The notes under the pieces: model-generated | What the model saw: the letters and a program-made list of their open reading frames with translations, nothing else | Databases searched by the model: none | Told to the model about the DNA's origin: nothing | Source: JACDAN01 sp963801855 | Lineage (GTDB): Bacteria; Actinomycetota; Thermoleophilia; Gaiellales; Gaiellaceae | NCBI GenBank assembly: GCA_963801855.1 | Contig: CAWDGK010000004.1 | Span: 186,001 to 250,000, forward strand | Direction of reading: 5' to 3' | DNA: 64,000 nucleotides | Part shown: positions 1-6,811 of the stretch, piece by piece | Numbering within the stretch: position 1 is the first letter of the stretch | How the letters are laid out: each line of letters begins with the position of its first letter | Position numbers and translations under genes: made by a program

Positions 1-508
1 GGATCAGCAGCGGAGCTCCGGCGGTTTCACCGAGTTCGTCCCCCTGCCGTTCGTGCACATGGAGGCGCCGATGTACCTGAGGGGCCAGGCCCGCCCGGGC
101 CCGACCTTCCGGGAGACGCTGCTCATGCACGCGGTGGCACGGCTCGCGCTGCACCCGTGGATCACGAACGTGCAGGCGTCATGGGTCAAGCTCGGCGTCG
201 AAGGCGCGCAAGCCGTTCTTCGCGCCGGTGCGAACGACCTGGGCGGGACGCTCATGAACGAGTCGATCTCGCGTGCCGCGGGCGCCGATCACGGCCAGGA
301 GTTTCCGCCGGAGGCGATGGAGGCGGCGATCCGCGCTGTCGGCCGGACGCCGCGCCAGCGGACGACCCTCTACGGAGAGCCGCCGGAGGAGCGGGTGCGG
401 GCGTCGTTCGGCGCGCCGCCGCTCTCGGAGCCTGTCAACCCGCCGGTGAGCGAGGCGGGCCTCAAACCGCTGCCGATCCTCGATCGGCCGGGTCTCCTCC
501 CGGTCTAG
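1..508 (+). CDS. fbiC: FbiC/CofH C-terminal part (F420 precursor FO synthase), 5' end outside window
   Basis: Reading frame 2 is open from the window edge to the TAG at 506-508, giving about 168 residues. The text GFTEFVPLPFVHMEAPMY near the start and GANDLGGTLMNESISRAAGA further on are hallmarks of the C-terminal half of CofH, the radical-SAM subunit that joins 5-amino-6-ribitylaminouracil to a tyrosine-derived fragment to make FO, the deazaflavin core of coenzyme F420. The radical-SAM CxxxCxxC cluster would lie upstream of the window, so I cannot tell whether this is stand-alone CofH or the fused two-domain FbiC usual in Actinobacteria; the fused form is assumed from lineage. The tail of about 60 residues is proline-rich. 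Its stop overlaps that of the convergent cupin gene. Confidence 0.9.
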   Translation, partial: DQQRSSGGFTEFVPLPFVHMEAPMYLRGQARPGPTFRETLLMHAVARLALHPWITNVQASWVKLGVEGAQAVLRAGANDLGGTLMNESISRAAGADHGQEFPPEAMEAAIRAVGRTPRQRTTLYGEPPEERVRASFGAPPLSEPVNPPVSEAGLKPLPILDRPGLLPV

Positions 509-912
509 GCGTCAGGCCAGGCGAAGCCTTCCGGTACGCCGCGGCCGTCTCCCGGGCCTGTGTTCGGGGCGCCGATCTTGACGAAGAGCGCGTCCTCCTC
601 GCCGACCACCCGGAGCGCGCGCGGAGTCTCGGGGGGCACACGGATCGCGGTCCAGGGCTCGAGGTCGACGACCTCGTTGTCGCCGACGAGCGCCTGCGCG
701 CGGCCGGAGACCAGCACGTAGATCTCCTCCTGCCGAGCGTGGCTGTGGCCGCCCGCCGCAAAGCCCTTGCTGTAGCGCGCGAAGCTCACGCCGCAGTGCT
801 CGCAGCCGAGGTCGTTGCGCATGAAGCGGATCTCGAACTGCTCCGGATCGTGACCCAGGTTCTCCGCCTGGTCGGGGACGTCCGAGACCTTCACGACCGT
901 GTACTCACCCAT
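505..912 (-). CDS. small single-domain cupin protein
   Basis: 135 residues, cupin_2 fold. Cupin motif 1 is visible around residues 62-75 (GGHSHARQEEIYVL, with the two His and the Glu that bind metal), followed by the DLEPWTAIRVPPETPRAL strand pair of motif 2. The start at 912 is chosen because the preceding minus-strand sequence carries GGAGAGGAG seven bases before the ATG; a longer frame reaching to 1188 would run through the leuS leader and is not conserved-looking. A CxxC pair (CEHC) sits just before motif 1. Such stand-alone cupins are usually metal-binding and of unknown substrate; nothing next door suggests a pathway. Confidence 0.85.
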   Translation of the reverse strand: MGEYTVVKVSDVPDQAENLGHDPEQFEIRFMRNDLGCEHCGVSFARYSKGFAAGGHSHARQEEIYVLVSGRAQALVGDNEVVDLEPWTAIRVPPETPRALRVVGEEDALFVKIGAPNTGPGDGRGVPEGFAWPDA

Positions 913-954
913 GCGTCGCTCCTCTCCGGGGTTTCGGATGACCGTACTCGGTGG

Positions 955-960
955 TATTGT
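955..960 (+). promoter_or_regulatory. -10 hexamer TATTGT ahead of the leuS leader
   Basis: TATTGT lies eight bases before the ATG of a candidate leader peptide at 969, so the predicted transcription start falls at or within two bases of that ATG. A 17-bp spacer leads back to a weak TTTCGG (932-937) as possible -35 element. Confidence 0.45.
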
Positions 961-968
961 CAGAGGCA

Positions 969-989
969 ATGAGGCAGCTTCTCGAGTAG
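969..989 (+). CDS. candidate leucine leader peptide (6 residues, MRQLLE)
   Basis: ATG AGG CAG CTT CTC GAG TAG: a six-codon frame with two adjacent leucine codons lying 43 bases ahead of an intrinsic-terminator hairpin and about 85 bases ahead of leuS. Two tandem codons for the cognate amino acid of the downstream synthetase, followed by a terminator, is the classical layout of ribosome-mediated attenuation. No good Shine-Dalgarno site precedes it, but the -10 hexamer position would make it leaderless. Such a short frame could arise by chance; the case rests on the combination. Confidence 0.35.
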   Translation: MRQLLE

Positions 990-1031
990 TCCAGGGAGCC
1001 AACGCGGCAGCGCCGCGACGACTTCCCCATG

Positions 1032-1055
1032 GCCTCTCACAGCGAGAGGCTTTTT
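1032..1055 (+). terminator. intrinsic terminator/attenuator in the leuS leader
   Basis: Perfect 7-bp stem GCCTCTC (1032-1038) / GAGAGGC (1044-1050) with a 5-nt loop, followed at once by TTTTT (1051-1055). It lies between the promoter and the leuS start, so it must act as an attenuator if it works. GAGGC at 971-975, inside the leader peptide frame, is complementary to part of the 5' arm. A second perfect hairpin, CGCGGC/GCCGCG, occupies 1003-1017. Confidence 0.6.
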
Positions 1056-1073
1056 CTGTACCCGGAGACGGTG

Positions 1074-3474
1074 ATGGAGCAGATACGACCCACACGAGAT
1101 CGAAGCGAGGTGGCAGCGCGTCTGGGAGGACGAGCGGGCCTTCTACGTTTCGAATCCGGAGCCCGGCGCGACCGATGACGGTCGCCACTGGTACCAGCTC
1201 GAGATGCTGCCGTACCCGTCAGGAACCCTCCACATGGGCCACGTCCTGAACTACACGATGGGCGACGTCGCCACGCACTTTCGCCGCCGGAACGGGTGGC
1301 GCGTACTGCGCCCGATGGGCTTCGACTCCTTCGGCCTGCCCGCCGAGAACGCAGCGATCCAGGAGGGCGGCCACCCCCGCGAGATCACCGAGCGGAACAT
1401 CGAGGCGATCCGACGCCAGATGCGCCGCCTGGGCTGGGCGATCGACTGGGAGCGCGAGATCTCGGCGCACGAAGTCGACTACTACCGCTGGACGCAGTGG
1501 CTGTTCCTCCGGTTCTTCGAGGCCGGCCTTGCCTACCGCGCGGCCGCGCCCGTGAACTGGTGTCCCAACGACCAGACGGTCGTGGCGCACGAGTACGTCG
1601 TCGACGGGCAGTGCGACCGGTGCGGAACTCCGGTCGAGGCGCGCAACCTCGAGCAGTGGTTCATGAAGGTCACGGCGTACGCGGACGAGTTGCTCGAGTT
1701 CGACCTGCCCGAGGGGGGCCACTGGCCCGAACGGACGAAGACGATCCAGCGCAACTGGATCGGGCGCTCGGAAGGAGCCGAGGTCCTGTTCCGGATCGAG
1801 GAGCTGGACGTCGACGTCCCCGTGTACACGACCCGGCCCGACACCCTGTACGGAGCGACCTTCTTCGTCGTGGCTCCCGAGCATCCGCTCGTCGAGCGGT
1901 TCGAGAGCGAGGAAGTTCGGAGCTATGCGCGGGCCACAGCCGCCCGCAAGGGCGAGGACCGAGCACGCGAGGAGACCAAGACCGGCGTCTTCACGGGCCA
2001 CTACGTCACGAATCCGGTGAACGGAGAGCGCCTGCCCGTCTACGTCGCCGACTACGTGCTGATGGAGTACGGGACCGGCGCGATCATGGCCGTCCCCGGC
2101 GCACGACGAGCGGGACCGCGAATTCGCAGAGACGTTCGACTTGCCGGTCCGTGACGGTGATCGACGAGGAGACGCATCCTGGTCGACTCGGGCGAGTTGA
2201 CGGGCGTTCCGGTCGACGAGGGCGAAGCAGCGGATCGTCGAGCGTCTGGCGAGGAGGGCAAGGGGCGCGCGGCCGTCAACTTCCGGCTGCGCGACTGGTT
2301 GCTCTCGCGCCAGCGCTACTGGGGTTGCCCGATTCCGATCGTCCACTGCGAGCAGTGCGGGCCGGTTGCCGTTCCCGGACGACGAGCTGCCGGTGGTTCT
2401 GCCGGAGGTCGAGGACTACTGCCCGAAGGGGGTCTCGCCCCTCGCGACCGCCGAGGAGTGGGTGAAGGTGGATTGTCCGAGCTGTGGACGGCCCGGCCGA
2501 CGCGAGGTCGACACGATGGACACCTTCGTCGACTCGTCCTGGTACTTCATCCGCTACTGCGATCCGGGCAACACGGAGGCCCCCTGGGATCGCGAGCTCG
2601 CCGACTTCTGGGGCCCGGTCGACCAGTACACGGGCGGCGTCGACCACGCCACGATGCACATGATCTACTCGCGGTTCTTCTGCAAGGTCCTGACCGACAT
2701 GGGCCTGCTCGGCTTTCGCGAGCCGTTCTGCGAGTTCTTCGGCAACGGGCTGGGTGCAGATGGGCCAGGCTCAAGATGTCCAAGTCGGGGGCAACGTCGC
2801 TCGGGCCCGAGCAGCTGGTCGAGGAGTTCGGCGCCGACGCGGTGCGGTGTACATCCTCTTCATCGGCCCGGCCGACCAGGACATGGAGTGGACGGACGAC
2901 GGGATCGAGGGCGTGCGGAAGTTCGTCCGGCGCCTGTGGCGGGTGTGCACGGAGGCGGCGAGCGACGCCCGCAGGCGAGGCGGCCGACACGCCGCTGGCT
3001 CGAAAGACGCACGAGACGATCGCACGCGTCACGGACGACCTCGGGCGCCGCTACGCATTCAACACGCCGATCTCTGCGGTGATGGAATTGCTGAACGAGC
3101 TGTCGGAGCGCCGGACGATCCGGCGGCGCGATTCGCCGCCGAGACCGCGGTCTCGCTGATCCAGCCGTATGCACCGCATGTCGCGGAGGAGCTGTGGGAG
3201 AAGCTGGGGCACGAGCGCCTGTGGGAGGAGCCGTGGCCGGCGTCGATGAAGCCATGTTGCAACGGGACACGTTCCAGCTGGTCGTCCAGGTGAACGGGAA
3301 GGTGCGGGATCGCATCGAGGTGCCGTCGGATCTATCCGAGGCCGCAGCTGGTCGAGAAGGCCAAGGCGTCGCCGAAGGTGCAAGGCGATCCTCGACGAGC
3401 AGCGAGATCGGCAGACGATCGTCGTCCCCCAGAAGCTCGTGAACATCGTTCTCGCGAAGGAGCAGTCACCCTAA
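1074..3474 (+). CDS. leuS: leucine--tRNA ligase, reading frame broken by many small indels
   Basis: Charges tRNA-Leu; class Ia synthetase. Successive frames together cover a whole protein of the usual length: the HIGH-type site PSGTLHMGH at 1216-1242, the CP1 editing domain, RQRYWG near 2310, KMSKS near 2775 and the C-terminal anticodon and leucine-specific region ending in VLAKEQSP at the TAA 3472-3474. The ATG at 1074 is chosen for GGAG six bases upstream, but one extra base at about 1080 puts it out of frame with residues starting RYDPHEIEARW. The frame is then intact to about 2095; from there to about 3390 roughly fifteen one-base gains or losses occur, several in runs of G or C. Motifs between breaks are unchanged, so errors or very recent decay are likelier than an old pseudogene. 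Confidence 0.9.
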
Positions 3475-3499
3475 AGGGGTAGGAGCCTCCGGCCGATAC
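3472..3499 (+). promoter_or_regulatory. possible FliA/WhiG-type (sigma-28) promoter for the HD-GYP regulator
   Basis: TAAAGGGG at 3472-3479 and GCCGATAC at 3492-3499 resemble the flagellar/WhiG sigma consensus TAAA-N15-GCCGATAA, with a spacing of 16 instead of 15 counted from TAAA. The start codon of the downstream gene lies 33 bases further on. Confidence 0.4.
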
Positions 3500-3532
3500 A
3501 GCCGAAAGAGCATCTCGGCACGGGAGGTAAGG

Positions 3533-4612
3533 GTGAAGCTCCTACTGGTTGACGACGACGCTGGGCTCCGCGCCCTGCTGCGGACGACATTCGAGGTTTT
3601 CGACATCGACGTCGACGAAGCGGAGGACGCCCGAGCCGCCGAGCGCGCCGTCGCGATCTCATCGCCCGACGTCGTCGTGCTCGACGTTCGGATGCCGGGG
3701 ATGAGCGGCCTGGAGTTCTGTCACCGGCTGAAGAGCGATCCGGCAACGGACGGCATCTCGGTCGTGATCCTCAGCGGGTCCGACGGTGGGACCGCCGAGG
3801 CCGCCGTGCAGGCCGGAGCCGACGCGGCGCTGCGAAAGCCCTTCAGCCCACTCGAGCTGATCTCCGTCGTCGAGCGTCTTGCGGGGACGCGCTTCGGCGT
3901 GCCCTTCCGTTCTGCGCGGTCGGACGACCCCCAGGAGCAGCTGTTGCTCTATGCCCGAGACCTGAGGCACATCCTCGAGATCGAGCGTGGCCAGCGCGCC
4001 CTCGTCCAGAGCGCCTACAAGGAGACCGTCGCGGCTCTGGCAAGTGCGCTCGAGTCCAAGGACACCGGCACCCGGCAGCACTCTCAACGGGTTCAGCTCT
4101 ATGCGATGGAGCTTGCACGCTCAGTCGATTCTGAGCTCCTGGAGGACCCGAGCACCGAGTACGGCTTTCTCCTCCACGACGTCGGAAAGATCGGGATCCC
4201 GGACCGCATCCTCCAGAAGCCCAAGCCACTCTCTCAAGCTGAGGAGCGGCTGATGCGGACGCACACCGTGCTCGGCGAGCAGGTGCTGACCGGCGTTGCG
4301 TTCTTCCACGGGGAGGGCCTGCGAATCGTCCGCTCGCACCACGAGCGCTGGGACGGAGGCGGCTACCCCGACGGCCTGTCCGGGACGGACATCCCGCTTG
4401 CCGCCCGGGTCTTTGCCGTTGCCGACGCACTCGACGCGATCACGAGCGACCGGCCCTACAGGAAGGCTCGCCAGTGGGCCGACGCCGGCCGCGAGCTGGT
4501 GCAGCAGTCGGGCAAACAGTTCGACCCGGACGTCGTTCGTGGTTTCGTCGCGAACGAAGCGCGACTGCGCTCCGTTCGCGAAGCGCTCGACACGACAGCC
4601 GTCCGGCTCTAG
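3533..4612 (+). CDS. response regulator with HD-GYP cyclic-di-GMP phosphodiesterase domain
   Basis: 359 residues, GTG start with GGGAGG nine bases upstream. Residues 1-120 form a CheY-like receiver: acidic pair DDD at 7-9, phospho-acceptor Asp in VVVLDVRMPGMSG, conserved Lys in RKPFSP. A short linker leads to an HD-GYP domain from about residue 165: LLHDVGKIGIPDRI (HD pair), HTVLGEQ, SHHERWDGGGYPDGLSG (the GYP signature) and a full FAVADALDAITSDRPYR block, so the metal site looks complete. RpfG-type proteins of this architecture hydrolyse c-di-GMP when phosphorylated. No histidine kinase is adjacent, so the partner is unknown. The upstream sigma-28-like element hints at co-regulation with motility or development. 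Its stop overlaps that of the convergent DUF4349 gene. Confidence 0.93.
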   Translation: MKLLLVDDDAGLRALLRTTFEVFDIDVDEAEDARAAERAVAISSPDVVVLDVRMPGMSGLEFCHRLKSDPATDGISVVILSGSDGGTAEAAVQAGADAALRKPFSPLELISVVERLAGTRFGVPFRSARSDDPQEQLLLYARDLRHILEIERGQRALVQSAYKETVAALASALESKDTGTRQHSQRVQLYAMELARSVDSELLEDPSTEYGFLLHDVGKIGIPDRILQKPKPLSQAEERLMRTHTVLGEQVLTGVAFFHGEGLRIVRSHHERWDGGGYPDGLSGTDIPLAARVFAVADALDAITSDRPYRKARQWADAGRELVQQSGKQFDPDVVRGFVANEARLRSVREALDTTAVRL

Positions 4613-5655
4613 GCGCGCTCGAGCAGCCGCTGGTCGGCATGACGCCGGTAAACGCGGCTGCCGAAGAAGCCGGCGATCAAGAGAAGGATGAACGGCGCCG
4701 CGACGATCAGCGCGTACGCGGCGATGGCGAGCTCTGCCAGGAGGATCCCGACCGCGTCGTCCAGCGCGCGGCCGAGCCGTCCCGGAGCGGGTGCCGGCTC
4801 TTTGGGCGCATGCGTGGTCAGGTCGAGGTTCACCGTGGCGAATGCCGCCCGGCGGTTGATCTCGGTTCGCTGACGCCGGAGTGACGCGATCTGGGCGAGG
4901 AGCCGCTCACGCTCCGCGCCCTGCGCCTGCGCGGCCTGGCGCTCGAGCCGGCGGATCCGGCGGGTGACCTCGTCGAGTGGCTGCTGGAGGTCGGAGATCT
5001 GCGTGTTCTGGGCCAGGATCCGGCCGAGCTGGCTGAACTCGACGATCGCCGCCTGAACGCGAGACACGGGGATCCGCACCCGCACGGCGGCCGTACCCTC
5101 GCCGGGCTCCGGTGTCGTGTAGTTCACCGACACGAGGTAGCCGCCGAGGCGCCGCGTCGTGCGGAGTGCGCGCTGGGTCGTTCCGGACAGCTCTTCCGTT
5201 CCGTCGACGAGCAGCAAGAGGGTCGCGCTGTAGTCCTGCGCGCGGTTGGTTGCCGGGCCGGGGGATGCGGCCTGGCTCTTGGACTCGGACGGCGCAAGTG
5301 TCCGCGCTTGATCCTGGGCGGGGCCGGCCTCGCCGTAGGCGGGGGCAACGGTTGCGGCAGGAGGTGCCGACTCGCGCGCGATCGCGGCGGTCTCATCGGA
5401 GGGAGCCGGCCGGATGGCGCTGTTCAGCCCGACGACGAGGGCGAGAGCGACGGAGAGACCCGCGACCGCGGGGATCGCAAAACCGAGGATCCGCCGGGTG
5501 GTGAAGCGGGGTGCCTGCTGAGGCGCCGCCGTGATCGCACGCACGCGCGAGTGGAGCGCGGCGGGAGTGGCGGGGCTCTCGGCACGGAGCGACGCGACGA
5601 TGTCGTCGAAGCGCTCGTCGATCGTGGTCTCAGGCGACACGGGCGGTCCTCGCAT
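4609..5655 (-). CDS. DUF4349 membrane protein, probable anti-sigma partner of the ECF sigma factor
   Basis: 348 residues. The first 50 are acidic and cytosolic (DERFDDIVASLR), then a transmembrane helix at about 54-77, a disordered Ala/Pro segment, and the extracytoplasmic DUF4349 domain (about 140-290) with a coiled coil between roughly 225 and 265 rich in RRIRRLERQ-type heptads; a second hydrophobic helix lies near 305-330. The gene overlaps the 3' end of the upstream sigma-factor gene, as sigma/anti-sigma pairs usually do. DUF4349 itself has no proven activity; a role as membrane-held regulator of the sigma factor is inferred from position. GTG at 5640 is an alternative start. Confidence 0.85.
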   Translation of the reverse strand: MRGPPVSPETTIDERFDDIVASLRAESPATPAALHSRVRAITAAPQQAPRFTTRRILGFAIPAVAGLSVALALVVGLNSAIRPAPSDETAAIARESAPPAATVAPAYGEAGPAQDQARTLAPSESKSQAASPGPATNRAQDYSATLLLLVDGTEELSGTTQRALRTTRRLGGYLVSVNYTTPEPGEGTAAVRVRIPVSRVQAAIVEFSQLGRILAQNTQISDLQQPLDEVTRRIRRLERQAAQAQGAERERLLAQIASLRRQRTEINRRAAFATVNLDLTTHAPKEPAPAPGRLGRALDDAVGILLAELAIAAYALIVAAPFILLLIAGFFGSRVYRRHADQRLLERA

Positions 5656-6121
5656 TCCGTTCGAGTTTTTCCAGGGCCCGGGAGAGCCGGGTCGTGCAGG
5701 CAGTGGGGGAGATTCCGAGAACCCGCCCGGCCGACGTCGGGTCGAGGTCGAGGATCACCCGGAGGGCGATGACCTCGCGCTCGGCTGCAGAAAGCGTGCC
5801 GAGCGCCTCGCGGAGCCAGGGGGAGAGTGGTTCGACAAGGCGCTCGGGCTCTTCGTGGGCCATCCCCGCGTACCGCTCCTCGCGCCGGCGCCGGCGTTCC
5901 TCGGAGCGGAGGTGGTCGAGCGCCGCAGTCCGAGCGATCTGGCACAGCCAGGTGCGCTCCGACCCCCGGGCCGGATCGAACCGGTGCCAGAGACGGATGG
6001 CTCGCTCGAAGGTCTCCGCAGCCAGGTCTTCCGCGGCCTGCGGGTCGCGCGTGAGGTAGAGGACGTAGCGGTACACGTCGTCCAGATGCTTCTCGGCTGC
6101 GGCGGCGAGCGAGGCTGTCAT
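5630..6121 (-). CDS. ECF-family RNA polymerase sigma factor
   Basis: 163 residues. Sigma region 2 spans about residues 15-80 (DVYRYVLYLTRDPQAAEDL, then the ARTAALDHLRSEERRRRRE DNA-binding end) and region 4 about 105-155, with LGTLSAAEREVIALRV and a helix-turn-helix around TSAGRVLGISPTA. The start at 6121 is chosen because a -35/-10 pair places the transcript start near 6131, leaving GGAG just before this ATG; an in-frame ATG at 6139 lies inside the -10 element. Co-transcribed with the DUF4349 protein, its probable membrane regulator. The target regulon is unknown. Confidence 0.9.
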   Translation of the reverse strand: MTASLAAAAEKHLDDVYRYVLYLTRDPQAAEDLAAETFERAIRLWHRFDPARGSERTWLCQIARTAALDHLRSEERRRRREERYAGMAHEEPERLVEPLSPWLREALGTLSAAEREVIALRVILDLDPTSAGRVLGISPTACTTRLSRALEKLERNARTARVA

Positions 6122-6137
6122 AGCTCCATCACACCTC

Positions 6138-6166
6138 ATATACGACACCGCTCCGGTTTTCGTCAC
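6138..6166 (-). promoter_or_regulatory. promoter of the sigma factor operon
   Basis: Minus-strand GTGACG (6161-6166) and GTATAT (6138-6143) are separated by exactly 17 bp. The predicted start near 6131 gives a short leader of about ten bases. Confidence 0.4.
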
Positions 6167-6214
6167 ACATTTGCCGCAGATCGGCCACAGACACGGCACG
6201 ACTTCGCTGCTGCC

Positions 6215-6811
6215 ATGGACGACATGGACGGGCTCGAGGTCACTCGCTCACGCGCGCTTCTGGCTGCCGGCCTGCTCATCGCTGCCCTGTTCGTCGGGGG
6301 TCGCTTCTTCGTGGGGAGCGGGACGGCGACCGTGGAACCCTCGCCGGCTGCGGCCGGGCAGATCGAGGCCGCGGCACCGACGCGGCTCGTCGTCCACGTG
6401 GTCGGCGCCGTGCAGCGTCCTGGCCTCTACCGGCTCGTCCACGGAGCCCGGATCGCCGACGCCGTCCGTCGGGCCGGCGGCGCAACGCGTCGCGCCGACC
6501 TGAGTCTCGTCAATCTGGCCGCGCAGGTCTCCGACGGGTCACAGGTGGTCGTGCCGCGCCGCGTCGTCGTCGAGGCGTCGCCGGGCGGCGGCGAGCCTGC
6601 CGCTTCCGCGGCCGTCGGTGGCCAGGTACACCTCAACACGGCGACGATCCAGGAGCTGGACGAGCTGCCGGGCGTTGGCCCGGTCACCGCGCAGAAGATC
6701 GTCGACTACCGGGACCAGCATGGAGCGTTCAGCTCTGTCGACGACCTCGACGCGATCCCGGGGATCGGTCCGGCCCGCCTCGAGCAGCTTCGGGAGTTGG
6801 TGGCTCCGTGA
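6215..6811 (+). CDS. comEA: ComEA-type DNA-binding competence protein
   Basis: 198 residues. A single N-terminal transmembrane helix (about 14-34) anchors it; an SLBB-type domain follows (RLVVHVVGAVQRPGLYRL, about 60-110), then a C-terminal double helix-hairpin-helix: HLNTATIQELDELPGVGPVTA and DDLDAIPGIGPARLEQL. The family binds incoming double-stranded DNA outside the membrane and hands it to ComEC. It overlaps comEC by four bases (GTGA), so the two are translationally coupled. A second ATG three codons in is equally possible as start. Confidence 0.93.
   Translation: MDDMDGLEVTRSRALLAAGLLIAALFVGGRFFVGSGTATVEPSPAAAGQIEAAAPTRLVVHVVGAVQRPGLYRLVHGARIADAVRRAGGATRRADLSLVNLAAQVSDGSQVVVPRRVVVEASPGGGEPAASAAVGGQVHLNTATIQELDELPGVGPVTAQKIVDYRDQHGAFSSVDDLDAIPGIGPARLEQLRELVAP

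Noticed and set aside
990..1056. T-box riboswitch before leuS (AGGGAGCCAACGCGG resembles the T-box core)
   Set aside because: The core lacks the UGGN bulge needed to pair with the tRNA end, and there is no room for a specifier stem before it; the leader-peptide reading is simpler.
1219..2346. 375-codon minus-strand frame across leuS
   Set aside because: Shadow frame opposite a conserved synthetase; no recognisable protein content.
3480..3500. c-di-GMP (GEMM) riboswitch, because GCCTCCGGCC precedes the HD-GYP gene
   Set aside because: Only this short block matches; the receptor loop and the two-helix frame of the riboswitch are missing.
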